37,373 nt of DNA from Nitrososphaera sp. AFS (GCF_009898475.1 NZ_QURE01000001.1:1-37373); one strand, 5' to 3'. Positions 27,539-35,683 are shown, counted from the stretch's first letter. Made by a program: numbers and translations. The notes: generated by a model from the letters alone, not told the origin.

Positions 27539-28952
27539 TGAGAGTATTTTCAGACGCGTCATAAAAAAGATCTCTGCCTATATTCCTCAGGTAGAGAAAC
27601 CTAAGAAGAAGATAACGCTAACAGAGAAATTCGTATGGAGCGGTATTGCTCTTTTCGCATATCTGATTATGGGTCAGATACCACTTTACGGTGTGACCAG
27701 TGATCCCAAATTCGACTTCCTCGCTTTTGCTAGAGTTATTTTTGCGGCCCAGCAGGGTACCTTACTAGAACTGGGTATAGGCCCAATCGTCACTGCCGGG
27801 TTATTGATGCAGTTGTTGAAGGGATCAGAATTAGTCAAACTTAACTTCAAAAATCCGGATGATAGATCTCTTTTTACTTCCGCTACGAAAATTGTTACTA
27901 TAGTGGTCATAATTGCAGAGGGCACGCTATACGGCACTAGCGTATATGGTCATTTAGTTGCTAGTCCTCTGTTTGTTCCTATATTGGTCGGTCAGCTAAT
28001 TGGGGCTAGCGTAATAGTCATGTTCCTGGATGAGATGGTTCAAAAAGGCTGGGGACTAGGTTCAGGCATAAGCCTCTTTATTATGGCTGGAGTAGCACAG
28101 GGAATTCTTTGGAGCATATTTAGTCCGGTACCAGCTCAAGACGGTCCAGTTGGTATTGTTCCGTATATGATTCATTCAGCTGCAAACGGTCATTTCGCCG
28201 ACTCCTTCTTTAGATCAGGCCAGCTACCAAGTATCTTTGGTCTAATTGTGACGGCAATAGTGCTGCTGATTTTAGTGTATGTGCAGGGTATACATATAGA
28301 TATACCAATAGTATCGACCAAATATCGAGGCTTCACAGCGGTATACCCTATAAAGCTACTTTACACTTCTAATATACCTGTGATCTTATCCTCGGCGCTG
28401 CTGGCTAATGCAGTTTTCATGGGCCAGATGCTATGGGCAAATTATAACCCTCAAAATGATAATCCTGTTTTCAACTATTTAGCGCAGTTTGATCCAGGCA
28501 GGCCACAGACACCAACCGGAGGACTCCTTTATTATACGACTTCTCCACAGAGTTTAGACACTGCGGCACAAGACCCTGTTAGAGCCGTTGTGTATGTTAT
28601 TTTCATGACCACGATTATAACCATATTTGGGAGACTGTGGGTGGAGCTTGGTGGCCTTTCTGCCAAATCTGCGGCAAAGAATTTACTTGATGCTGACGTT
28701 CAAGTACCTGGCTTTAGAAGAGCGGAGGGTTCTGTACAGATACTTCTACACAAATATATCCCATCAGTGACGATTATAGGATCGATTATTATTGGCCTCT
28801 TAGCATCTGCTTCTAATGTTCTCAACGTCTTTGGCTCCGGCATAGGGATCCTATTAATGGTCGACATTTTAGTCAATTATTATAATTTGTTGATTAAAGA
28901 ACAAGTTGACGTACATATGCCTAAGCTGGCGACACTTCTTGGTAGAAAATAG
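27519..28952 (+). CDS. secY: Protein translocase subunit SecY
   Basis: A 477-residue membrane channel subunit for protein export, with about ten hydrophobic helices. The plug region IGPIVTAGLLMQLLKGSEL and the cytosolic loops (GWGLGSGISLFIMAGVAQG) fit archaeal SecY; the C-terminal tail NLLIKEQVDVHMPKLATLLGR is also typical. The conserved loop KYRGFTAVYPIKLLYTSNIPVI binds the ribosome and SecA-equivalent partners. Placement after rpl15 is standard for the end of the spc operon. Confidence 0.96.
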   Translation: MSTIQNDESIFRRVIKKISAYIPQVEKPKKKITLTEKFVWSGIALFAYLIMGQIPLYGVTSDPKFDFLAFARVIFAAQQGTLLELGIGPIVTAGLLMQLLKGSELVKLNFKNPDDRSLFTSATKIVTIVVIIAEGTLYGTSVYGHLVASPLFVPILVGQLIGASVIVMFLDEMVQKGWGLGSGISLFIMAGVAQGILWSIFSPVPAQDGPVGIVPYMIHSAANGHFADSFFRSGQLPSIFGLIVTAIVLLILVYVQGIHIDIPIVSTKYRGFTAVYPIKLLYTSNIPVILSSALLANAVFMGQMLWANYNPQNDNPVFNYLAQFDPGRPQTPTGGLLYYTTSPQSLDTAAQDPVRAVVYVIFMTTIITIFGRLWVELGGLSAKSAAKNLLDADVQVPGFRRAEGSVQILLHKYIPSVTIIGSIIIGLLASASNVLNVFGSGIGILLMVDILVNYYNLLIKEQVDVHMPKLATLLGRK

Positions 28953-29538
28953 CACTAGGAGAGTTATAATAGTCGGCTTACCAGGGGTCGGAAAAACTAC
29001 TTTAATTTCCAAAGCAGTTGAGCTCTTAAAAAAGAGAGATTGTGAGTCTACTGTTGTCATTTTTGGGAGCTTGATGTTAGAAGAATCACGAGAGTTACAT
29101 CTTACCAATCGAGATCAAATGAGGAGGCTCTCTGTTGATGAGCAACGTCGTTTACAGCAAAGAGCTGCGGGCAGAATTGCGGCCATGAAAGAAGATCTCA
29201 TAATTATTGATACTCATCTTTTAATAAGTACGGAGGAGGGCTACTATCCTGGGCTTCCATTGGATCTTCTTGACACCATCAAACCAACGAATATAATAAT
29301 GATCTCGGCCGACCCTGCAGATATCCTTGAACGCAGAACACAAGACAAGAGTCGTGATAGAGATATCCGTCAAGAGATGGACATCAGAGACGAATTAGAG
29401 ATTTCAAAGACTATGATTGCATGTTGCTCGTTAGTATCAGGTTGTTCTTTCATTTCGATTATGAATAATAATAATGAAATTGATAAGGCAGCGGCTTCAT
29501 TAGCTAGCTGTCTATTGGGAAATTCCGGGAAAATATGA
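28906..29538 (+). CDS. adkA: Archaeal-type adenylate kinase
   Basis: An adenylate kinase of the archaeal AdkA family, converting ATP and AMP to ADP. The P-loop GLPGVGKTT, FGSLMLEESRELHL, the DQMRRLSVDEQRRLQ segment and IIDTHLLISTEEGYYPGLP match AdkA. The ATG at 28906 overlaps secY by 47 nt and puts the P-loop 23 residues in, much deeper than usual; a TTG at 28939 would give a start about 12 residues before the P-loop. The start is therefore uncertain. It follows secY as in many archaea and overlaps the next gene by 4 nt. Confidence 0.9.
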   Translation: MTYICLSWRHFLVENSTRRVIIVGLPGVGKTTLISKAVELLKKRDCESTVVIFGSLMLEESRELHLTNRDQMRRLSVDEQRRLQQRAAGRIAAMKEDLIIIDTHLLISTEEGYYPGLPLDLLDTIKPTNIIMISADPADILERRTQDKSRDRDIRQEMDIRDELEISKTMIACCSLVSGCSFISIMNNNNEIDKAAASLASCLLGNSGKI

Positions 29539-30143
29539 ATACAATAGATCAACTGCTAATGCAGTTGCCTGGACTTGCTCCTCATTACACTAAGCATCCT
29601 TTCTTCCACGACATGGTTACAGCGATGATCGTCGCTTCACTTATATCAATTGGCTTGAATATTGCGATTGCCATGCTTAGAAAGAAGACCACAGACTTTG
29701 AAAAAATGGGTCAAGTTATGAGAGAGACGAACGAGTGGCGCAAGCAATATACTGCAGCGATCAAGAAGCAAGACAGGCCAAGAATTGAAGAGCTGAAAAA
29801 AAAACAAGCGTATGTAAACAAAATGAGTATGGAGATGCAGCAACAGCAAATGCGTCCTATGTTGCTTTACATGATCCCATCGTTTATGCTTTGGATCTTT
29901 GTTTTTCCGGCAATATTCGGTGCGACTACAGCTATTTCTCCGATCCAAGTGCCTTGGATTATGTGCAGCACATCGCAAGTATTGTCAGATAGTCAGATTG
30001 ATAATACCGGCACTCACAAGGGCCCTTGTCTCATGCCTGGAGAGGTCTTTTTATGGGGATGGTTTCTTATAACCTCCTTTGCTTTTAGCGGAATCATCTC
30101 GAAAGTTACAAAGACAACTATGCCTAGTTTGACGGGGAACTGA
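29535..30143 (+). CDS. EMC3/DUF106 (YidC-like) membrane insertase
   Basis: A 202-residue archaeal member of the YidC/Oxa1/EMC3 superfamily, thought to help insert membrane proteins alongside SecY. It has three hydrophobic helices, at about 28-48, 108-130 and 170-188, and a charged helical hairpin at about 52-105 between the first two, the layout of archaeal DUF106 proteins. The amphipathic cytosolic segment is rich in glutamine and methionine (MSMEMQQQQMRPM). Order secY-adk-DUF106-cmk is conserved in archaea and supports the call. Confidence 0.88.
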   Translation: MNTIDQLLMQLPGLAPHYTKHPFFHDMVTAMIVASLISIGLNIAIAMLRKKTTDFEKMGQVMRETNEWRKQYTAAIKKQDRPRIEELKKKQAYVNKMSMEMQQQQMRPMLLYMIPSFMLWIFVFPAIFGATTAISPIQVPWIMCSTSQVLSDSQIDNTGTHKGPCLMPGEVFLWGWFLITSFAFSGIISKVTKTTMPSLTGN

Positions 30144-30149
30144 TGTGCA

Positions 30150-30722
30150 ATAGCGAGAAAGCGAAGCATCATAATTTCCGGCTGGCCGGCAGTTGGAAAA
30201 ACCACAGTTGCAGAACAGCTTGCAAAAGAATTTGGGCTCTCAATTTTCAATGGAGGGGATATTTTGAAGGATTTGGCAAGCGAAAAAGGATTTAACGTAG
30301 CCGGCAAAGATTGGTGGGATAGCGAAGAGGCTAATAAATTCATGCTAGAAAGACAGAGTAACCTGTATTTCGATAAGGAAGTAGATCGAAGGTTGATTGA
30401 AATGGCAGTTTCAGGAAATGTGGTTATTACAAGTTATACTTTGCCATGGCTGACAGATTCTGCAGTAAAGATTTGGCTGCGGGGCTCCGAGCATAGCAGA
30501 GCCAAAAGGATGGCTAATAGGGATGGCATAAATGTCTTCGACGCCGAAAAGATCGTGCGGCAAAGAGATAACGATAACAAGAGGATCTATTGGAAACTCT
30601 ACAATATCGGATTTGGAGATGACCTCTCGGTTTTTGATTTTATCCTGAACACAGATCTTCTAGACTTACAAATTCTGATTGATCTAACTAAGAAGATCGT
30701 CGGACACATTTTGATCCCATGA
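30150..30722 (+). CDS. cmk: Cytidylate kinase (start codon is not a standard one)
   Basis: A cytidylate kinase, phosphorylating CMP and dCMP. The P-loop SGWPAVGKTTVAEQLA begins at 30177, before any ATG, GTG or TTG in frame; the first such codon is TTG at 30264, after the P-loop, which would destroy the enzyme. Upstream of the P-loop the frame reaches the TGA of the DUF106 gene at 30141-30143. The ATA at 30150 gives ARKRSIIISGWPAVGKTT, a normal archaeal Cmk N-terminus of 190 residues. So either ATA is the start, or a base is wrong or mutated (ATG to ATA). The rest matches Cmk: NGGDILKDLA, WLRGSEHSRAKRMANRDG, and YYWKLYNIGF-like segment RIYWKLYNIGF. Confidence 0.85.
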   Translation: MARKRSIIISGWPAVGKTTVAEQLAKEFGLSIFNGGDILKDLASEKGFNVAGKDWWDSEEANKFMLERQSNLYFDKEVDRRLIEMAVSGNVVITSYTLPWLTDSAVKIWLRGSEHSRAKRMANRDGINVFDAEKIVRQRDNDNKRIYWKLYNIGFGDDLSVFDFILNTDLLDLQILIDLTKKIVGHILIP

Positions 30723-30731
30723 CGTGAGAAG

Positions 30732-31754
30732 ATGTCTGGCTTAAATATTCCTCAGCTTCGTGATCTCCTAAAGATAGACGATGATATTACGGATGAAGCT
30801 TATGGCTACTATCCGGATAGAAGGCCTGTAGAGGTGCTACTTGAATACGGGTTGATACCGGTCGATAAACCGGCAGGACCTTCAAGTCACGAAATAGTTG
30901 CCTGGATAAAGAAGATCTTAGGGATCAGAACCGCAGGGCATAGCGGGACTCTAGATCCTGGTACTACTGGTCTTCTTCCCGTTGGGTTGGGAGAAGGGAC
31001 CAAGGCGCTATCGGTTTTGCTTTTGGGTCCGAAGGAGTACTATGCACTTGCGCGTATGCATGCCAAGGTAGATGAAAATGCTTTGCAAGCAATCATTCGA
31101 GAATTCACAGGAGAAATATTCCAACGACCACCCCAGCGTTCCTCAGTAAAGCGAGCCACTCGCGTCCGCTCAATTTATGAATTCCAACAATTGGAACAAT
31201 GTGACCGTCTAGTACTGCTCAGGATCCTTTGCCAGTCTGGTACTTACATCAGGAAGGCGATTTATGATTTAGGGGAAGTGCTTGGTGGAGGTGCCACAAT
31301 GATAGAGCTCAGAAGAACTCGTGTGAGCAACCTCTCAGAGGTCAGAGATGAGTTCATCAGGCTTCATGACCTAGCAGACGGTTTTCTTTTATATAAAGAG
31401 AAGAAGGAGGATAATAAGCTCAGGCGGCTTGTAAGACCTATCGAAAGTTGTCTCGAGGGCTTACCAGGAGTAGTAGTTAGGGATACGGCTGTCGACGCAC
31501 TTTGTCACGGGGCCCAGCTTGCCGTCCCCGGGATAGTTGCAGCTCCCAAAGACTTGACCCCAAATCAATTGGTTGGAATATATACTATGAAAGGAGAGAT
31601 TATAGGATTAGCTGAATCCGTGATGTCTGTAGATGAGATCAAAGAGAAGGATTCCGGAATTGCTTTTCAAATAAGAAGAATAATTCTAAAGCCAAATACT
31701 TACCCAAGAGCATGGCGCTCTAGCAATAGGTATGTCGAAAAAACATCCTCATAG
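30732..31754 (+). CDS. cbf5: tRNA/rRNA pseudouridine synthase Cbf5 (dyskerin homologue)
   Basis: A 340-residue TruB-family pseudouridine synthase, the catalytic subunit of archaeal H/ACA ribonucleoproteins that modify rRNA and tRNA under guide RNA. The catalytic aspartate is D75 in SGTLDPGTTGLLPV. The N-terminal VDKPAGPSSHEIVAWIKK and the SGTYIRKAIYDLGEVLGGGA segment match, and a PUA RNA-binding domain fills the last 90 residues (VRDTAVDALCHGAQLAVPGI onward). It starts 9 nt after cmk. No rpl14e lies between them, unlike the order in many euryarchaea and crenarchaea. Confidence 0.97.
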   Translation: MSGLNIPQLRDLLKIDDDITDEAYGYYPDRRPVEVLLEYGLIPVDKPAGPSSHEIVAWIKKILGIRTAGHSGTLDPGTTGLLPVGLGEGTKALSVLLLGPKEYYALARMHAKVDENALQAIIREFTGEIFQRPPQRSSVKRATRVRSIYEFQQLEQCDRLVLLRILCQSGTYIRKAIYDLGEVLGGGATMIELRRTRVSNLSEVRDEFIRLHDLADGFLLYKEKKEDNKLRRLVRPIESCLEGLPGVVVRDTAVDALCHGAQLAVPGIVAAPKDLTPNQLVGIYTMKGEIIGLAESVMSVDEIKEKDSGIAFQIRRIILKPNTYPRAWRSSNRYVEKTSS

Positions 31755-31938
31755 ATTTTTGTTTACTAGTTGAGTCCATTTGTAATCTAGGCGGGTTACT
31801 TAGAATGCAAATCTCTATAATTCGTCTTGATATTCGAGGTGAAGTTCAATTAGCTGCTAAGATTATACCACAAGAAAATTGTGCTAATTGATTTGGAACA
31901 TAATTTCAAATAAAAGGATATGAAGGAGTTTCTTACTT

Positions 31939-31947
31939 CTTATATTC
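31939..31947 (+). promoter_or_regulatory. TATA-like box before the zinc-finger gene
   Basis: CTTATATTC is centred about 32 nt before the TTG start at 31975, consistent with a leaderless transcript. Confidence 0.4.
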
Positions 31948-31974
31948 GATAGGTTTCTATTGAGTTAGCAGGCC

Positions 31975-32145
31975 TTGAATAGTGATGATCTAAAAGTAAT
32001 TTGGATATGCAGGGAATGCGGGAGTAGCTTCGTCTTTAGATCTGACGTAGAGGATCATGAGGAGAATGAAGGCCATTCGAAGATCTCCAAGCACCTGATT
32101 TCAAATATGGGTTTGGATGTTGATGTTGGACTAGAACAGATCTAG
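31975..32145 (+). CDS. Small C2H2 zinc-finger protein
   Basis: A 56-residue protein not marked as a long frame because its only start is TTG at 31975 (a stop at 31966-31968 precedes it). It carries a textbook C2H2 finger: C12, C15, H28, H34 (C-x2-C-x12-H-x5-H), with a conserved-looking aromatic (F19) and FRSDVEDHEE in the helix. Small single-finger C2H2 proteins are common in archaea, where some bind DNA. It lies between cbf5 and tRNA-Ser with its own TATA-like box. A C/D-box-like sequence overlaps it by chance. Function unknown; a regulatory role is a guess. Confidence 0.6.
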   Translation: MNSDDLKVIWICRECGSSFVFRSDVEDHEENEGHSKISKHLISNMGLDVDVGLEQI

Positions 32146-32156
32146 CTGTTGAATAG

Positions 32157-32167
32157 TTAATATATTT
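32157..32167 (+). promoter_or_regulatory. TATA box of tRNA-Ser
   Basis: TTAATATATTT is centred about 30 nt before the first base of the tRNA. Confidence 0.5.
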
Positions 32168-32191
32168 CACTGACTTACGAAGGGCTGTTAT

Positions 32192-32288
32192 GCCGGGGTC
32201 GCCTAGCCTGGGAGGGCGCAAGCCTGGAACTCTTACAGCAAGCTTGTGATCCGCAAGGGTCCCGAGGGTTCAAATCCCTCTCCCGGCG
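32192..32288 (+). tRNA. tRNA-Ser (anticodon GGA) with 11-nt intron
   Basis: A type II tRNA. The acceptor stem GCCGGGG (32192-32198) pairs with TCCCGGC (32281-32287) with one G-U pair; the discriminator G fits serine. D stem GCCT/GGGC, anticodon stem CAAGC/GCTTG, a long variable arm GATCC-GCAA-GGGTC, and T stem GAGGG/CCCTC are all visible. The anticodon loop is 18 nt instead of 7. An 11-nt intron (32230-32240) after position 37 restores loop CTGGAAA with anticodon GGA (32226-32228). C-T-G before and C-A-G inside the intron pair, leaving 3-nt bulges at both cut sites, a relaxed bulge-helix-bulge motif. CCA is not encoded. Confidence 0.9.
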
Positions 32289-32360
32289 CTTTATTTGAGT
32301 GTGTTTCCTCATTTTTTACGGTTTTCCAACATTCTTTTTTTAGTTGCAAAGACAATGTAG

Positions 32361-32456
32361 GGCCTCACCACGAAACTAGAATTAAGCGACAGTAAAGTGG
32401 TCGATGCCATAGAAAGATTAGAAGGATCGATTGACTCAATAATAGAACATGAATGA
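32361..32456 (+). other. Startless protein-like 31-codon frame
   Basis: The frame reads GLTTKLELSDSKVVDAIERL and then EGSIDSIIEHE before a stop, an amphipathic helical peptide. The only in-frame ATG (32355) is followed immediately by TAG (32358). It may be the end of a decayed gene, the result of a sequence error, or chance. Confidence 0.2.
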
Positions 32457-33385
32457 AGTTATACAAAAAAATTTAAGACAATCGTATTGAATCCTGCCAA
32501 TGCTAGCATTCTTTCGGATTGTTTGGTTGGACACCAAAATGAGTAAAGTGAAATGAATAATTTGACTCCTTTCCTTCTTAAGTCACAGCAAACAGGAGAA
32601 GATATCCAAGGTTGTCTTGATACCAGTACATGGCAACCGCTCTTACGATCCATCCCACAAGTATACTACCACTCGCAATAGGATCCAAATAGTTTTTTCG
32701 TAATTCTCAGATTGCTCTAGACTCCAGATAAATCAGTTCCTACAAAAGGATTAACCTGCACTTCACCTGAGGGATAAAGTCGCTCCCAAGCCACCAAAAA
32801 TCTCGTTATCATGATTCACGACCAGCCATCAATATCAGAAGTAAAATGTAAGTTAGATTGATGTGGATGGAACAGAAGTCTGGTGCGACGAATCAAATTA
32901 CTCTCTAGTCGCTTTTTGTAAGGGAAAAAATAAATCGAATGAAATTGAGAACACCACTTGAGGCATTGTTTGTGACCTCCTACCTCACCCGGTTTGGAGT
33001 CCAGATAGTGGATCAATGGCAGAATCCTCCAAAGCTAAGCAACGTGAATGTTCGAACTAGAAAGCTTGTGCATTTCCTCATGTCTCCGAAGCACACTGGT
33101 TAGTAGACTAAATTCCACTTGCCCCGAGCGCGAACTTAATTGAAAGTGCGGAAAATTTGTAACCAAAAGCGATTCTGTGCAATTCTAATACGTCGTTGTA
33201 AGGTCGGGCAATTGGTCTCTAACATTTGAAGTAGCTCGACAGTAGTTCCTTTCTATTGAATTGAAGTAGGCAATAAACCTTTGAGCTGTACAAAGGCAAC
33301 TGGCACTAGAGGGACTGGGACTTCTTTAGTAATGAAGCGGGACTGGTTGAAATTTATTAGATCGTGTCAAAACCCTTGTTTATTC

Positions 33386-33406
33386 ACAAATTAGAGAGTA
33401 ATTTGT
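33386..33406. repeat. 8-bp perfect hairpin
   Basis: ACAAATTA (33386-33393) and TAATTTGT (33399-33406) with a 5-nt loop GAGAG, in the gene-poor region. Confidence 0.4.
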
Positions 33407-33502
33407 AAATTCCAATTAAAACAAGTTATGGATTGAGATATGTTCCAAAAGTCTTCCCAGTATTTCAGTTACCTTTGCTATGTTGACGAACGGTTTTTAT
33501 TC

Positions 33503-33549
33503 GAGCCTCGTCTGGGCTCTACTTTCAAAACTGCTCTAATTTGAGCAGT
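33503..33549. repeat. Two adjacent stable hairpins (possible small RNA)
   Basis: GAGCC/GGCTC (33503-33507 and 33515-33519) is followed after 10 nt by ACTGCTC/GAGCAGT (33530-33536 and 33543-33549). Both are perfect. A TTTTTAT at 33494-33500 precedes them. They may be part of a small RNA or a long leader of the downstream flavoprotein gene. Confidence 0.4.
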
Positions 33550-33664
33550 CCTCATATCACTGAACGAGATCATACTAGTCGCTATGATACATTGAGATCT
33601 TGACAACTGATTTCTTATACTTCAGTCTCAAGGTTGAATTGGCCTTAGGTCACTTAGTACTTAA

Positions 33665-33673
33665 GTTTAAATA
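33665..33673 (+). promoter_or_regulatory. TATA-like box of the flavoprotein gene
   Basis: GTTTAAATA is centred about 36 nt upstream of the ATG at 33705, giving a short leader. Confidence 0.45.
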
Positions 33674-33704
33674 GAGTACAAACTTCTTTCGCGATGGTCA
33701 GACG

Positions 33705-35165
33705 ATGTCGTCAGGCACACGGGATTATGATATTATAGTGGCAGGAGGTGGACTCGCAGGCATGATAGTCGCATCTTCTGCTGCTCATTATTCAAAAGGG
33801 TCACTTAAGATTCTAGTTGTAGATAGAAACCTTTTGTCTAATCTTGGGAGAAAGACTGTGACAGGTTGGATATGCGGCGACGCGGTAGGGAAAAAAAGTG
33901 TTGATTATATGTCGAATCGTCTCGGAATTAACTGGAGCTACCCCGAAATTGAGCACCCCGTAAAAGGGGTAATAGCATATTCGCCAGATCATAAGACCTC
34001 AGTTTCGTTTGATGGTGAAGGATACATGCTTAACCGGAAGCTGCTGCCTCAGAAGCAGTTGAAAGAAGCAACAAAGAGAGGAGTCCTTGTGGCCGATCTG
34101 ATAGCCATTCGTGGCTTATTATACGACGACGGAAATGTAATAGGAATCCAAGGTGAAGACCTAGCGAATAAATCTATTTTCAAAAAGAGTGCAAGGCTGG
34201 TTATCGATTGTACTGGTGTGACTTCAGTCCTCAGGACGAACCTCAATATCAAGTCTTATATTGAGAAGAGGATAGACAGAGACGACCTGGAGGCGACCGG
34301 CAGGTATATCTACGATTTCGACATTGGAAGGAACGATGAGTCATATTTCCATCCAGATTATTGCATTATTCATTTGGATCAGCATCTAGCTCCGGGCGGC
34401 TATGGATGGGTTTTTCCAAAAGGTAAAGGTAAGGTCAATGTAGGTGTCGGCGTACAGCCCAAAGCCCTTGATAATAGAAATAAAGCTTTAGGACTTAAGA
34501 ATAATCTTAAAATGCTCATAGATGATTATGTAAGCTGTAATCCCGCCATTAGCAATGCCAGGCTTGCCATAGGAGAGGTTGACGATGGGAACGGTTGGGG
34601 AACATGGTCTGTCTCAGTCAGAAGGCAAAACGACTGCATGGTAGCAAATGGTTACATGATTGTAGGAGATGCAGCGTGGATGCCTAAGCCTCTAGATGCA
34701 GGAGGGATTGGTCCTGCAATTATTGCCGCAACAATTGCAGGTAAAAACGCGGTAGCAGCGCTAGAAGCAAAAGACACTACAGAGGAGGGTTTGTGGGAGT
34801 ACAATAAGGATTATGTTAACGAGTATGGCTATAAGACTGCTGGCTTGGAGGTATTTCGGCGTTTGCTACAAGGGCTGACTAACGACCAAATCGATTATGG
34901 TATGAAACATTTCCTATCAAAAATGGATGTTGACAAAATAACGAATGGCGAACATCCAGAATTTAGCACTGTAAATAAAGTGGGGATGCTAATTCGAGGT
35001 GCGCTAAACAGAAAACTTGCCGAAAATCTTAAACAAACAGCAATAGCTAATGAGCAATTAGTCGAGCATTATCGCAATTATCCCGTCGATCCCAAGCAAT
35101 TCCCTCAGTGGCAAATAAGGCTCCATAACATATTAAATGACTCTTTCACAAAATTTCGTAATTAG
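33705..35165 (+). CDS. Geranylgeranyl reductase family FAD-dependent oxidoreductase
   Basis: A 486-residue FAD protein of the geranylgeranyl reductase/digeranylgeranylglycerophospholipid reductase group, enzymes that saturate isoprenoid chains of archaeal lipids. The N-terminal dinucleotide motif is VAGGGLAGMIVASSAA and the glutamate position is replaced by D at VVDRN. Further motifs are VTGWICGDAVGKK, GGYGWVFPKGKGKVNVGVG, and GDAAWMPKPLDAGGIGPAI, the FAD C-terminal motif. Length exceeds the usual ~400 because of a ~80-residue C-terminal tail. Family membership is firm, exact substrate is not; menaquinone side-chain reduction is another option. It has its own promoter and no operon partner. 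Confidence 0.88.
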   Translation: MSSGTRDYDIIVAGGGLAGMIVASSAAHYSKGSLKILVVDRNLLSNLGRKTVTGWICGDAVGKKSVDYMSNRLGINWSYPEIEHPVKGVIAYSPDHKTSVSFDGEGYMLNRKLLPQKQLKEATKRGVLVADLIAIRGLLYDDGNVIGIQGEDLANKSIFKKSARLVIDCTGVTSVLRTNLNIKSYIEKRIDRDDLEATGRYIYDFDIGRNDESYFHPDYCIIHLDQHLAPGGYGWVFPKGKGKVNVGVGVQPKALDNRNKALGLKNNLKMLIDDYVSCNPAISNARLAIGEVDDGNGWGTWSVSVRRQNDCMVANGYMIVGDAAWMPKPLDAGGIGPAIIAATIAGKNAVAALEAKDTTEEGLWEYNKDYVNEYGYKTAGLEVFRRLLQGLTNDQIDYGMKHFLSKMDVDKITNGEHPEFSTVNKVGMLIRGALNRKLAENLKQTAIANEQLVEHYRNYPVDPKQFPQWQIRLHNILNDSFTKFRN

Positions 35166-35311
35166 AGAGCTCATTTGATAGGAACCGACATAGCCCTCAA
35201 TACGTGTGGTGCTGGCCCATAGACGGCGTATAGCCGTTTTTCTAGAACAAGCTCCAAGTTCAACCAGGTACACTCAAATGTAAATGAACAATAATCACAA
35301 ATTGCAAATTA
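35166..35311. other. Short spacer between converging genes
   Basis: The flavoprotein gene and the minus-strand small gene converge here. AGACGGCGTATAGCCGTTTT around 35220-35239 contains an imperfect GGCGTATAGCC stem followed by four T residues, a possible terminator. Confidence 0.35.
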
Positions 35312-35539
35312 TTAAAAGTCAAAGGAGGAAAGCATGCAGTGGGGAATACTCAGATATACATCCCTTCCATCATACCTTTCAACCTTCGATTTGGGAATAA
35401 TGTATTCACGAAATTTTGCACCATGATCAATTATAACTATGCTGTCGCGAAACTCTGCAATCGCAATTCCACAAGGGCTTGCATCACTAGTTACTACTTT
35501 TCTTGCCTTAGTTAGTTCTCGCCAGTCCAAACAGTCCAC
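35312..35539 (-). CDS. Small PRC-barrel-like protein
   Basis: A 75-residue protein with the pattern of the small PRC-barrel-like proteins that are frequent in thaumarchaea. It shows a short N-terminal segment, a KVVTSDASPCGIAIAEF strand pair, then DSIVIIDHGAKFREYIIPKSKVERYDGRDVYLSI with the alternating hydrophobic pattern of a beta barrel and the YIPKS-V-RYDG-like core. The start is GTG at 35539, supported by AAGGTGA about 7 nt upstream; a stop lies in frame just before it. A TATA-like box on the same strand lies at 35589-35597. Members of this family have no agreed function. Gene reality is likely, function unknown. Confidence 0.6.
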   Translation of the reverse strand: MDCLDWRELTKARKVVTSDASPCGIAIAEFRDSIVIIDHGAKFREYIIPKSKVERYDGRDVYLSIPHCMLSSFDF

Positions 35540-35683
35540 GAAATCTCACCTTCGGTCAATTTTTGTATCTGCGCTCCTGTAGTTAAAATTATAAAAGAAT
35601 TGATGAAGATAATACGAGTAGACAAAATTATTTGACAATAATGATTTATGTTTTGTGTAAGAAAAAAAATGGAACAACTTCAA

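Larger units (their letters stand above)
32289..33664. other. 1.4-kb gene-poor region with hairpins and a startless frame
   Basis: No convincing gene. Two minus-strand frames of 64 and 66 codons look random. It holds a T-rich run just after the tRNA, a startless 31-codon frame at 32361-32456 (ATG followed at once by TAG), direct repeats GGGACTGG at 33311-33318 and 33339-33346 around a CTTC/GAAG stem, a perfect hairpin at 33386-33406, and two adjacent hairpins at 33503-33549. Confidence 0.5.

Noticed and set aside
30264-30722. Cytidylate kinase starting at TTG 30264
   Set aside because: This would remove the ATP-binding P-loop that is encoded in the same frame just upstream.
31982-32045. Possible C/D-box small RNA (GTGATGA ... 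CTGA)
   Set aside because: No internal C'/D' boxes and no terminal stem; the stretch codes for a clean C2H2 zinc finger.
32459-33016. Minus-strand frames of 64 and 66 codons in the gene-poor region
   Set aside because: No protein-family pattern and no promoter or ribosome-binding signal.
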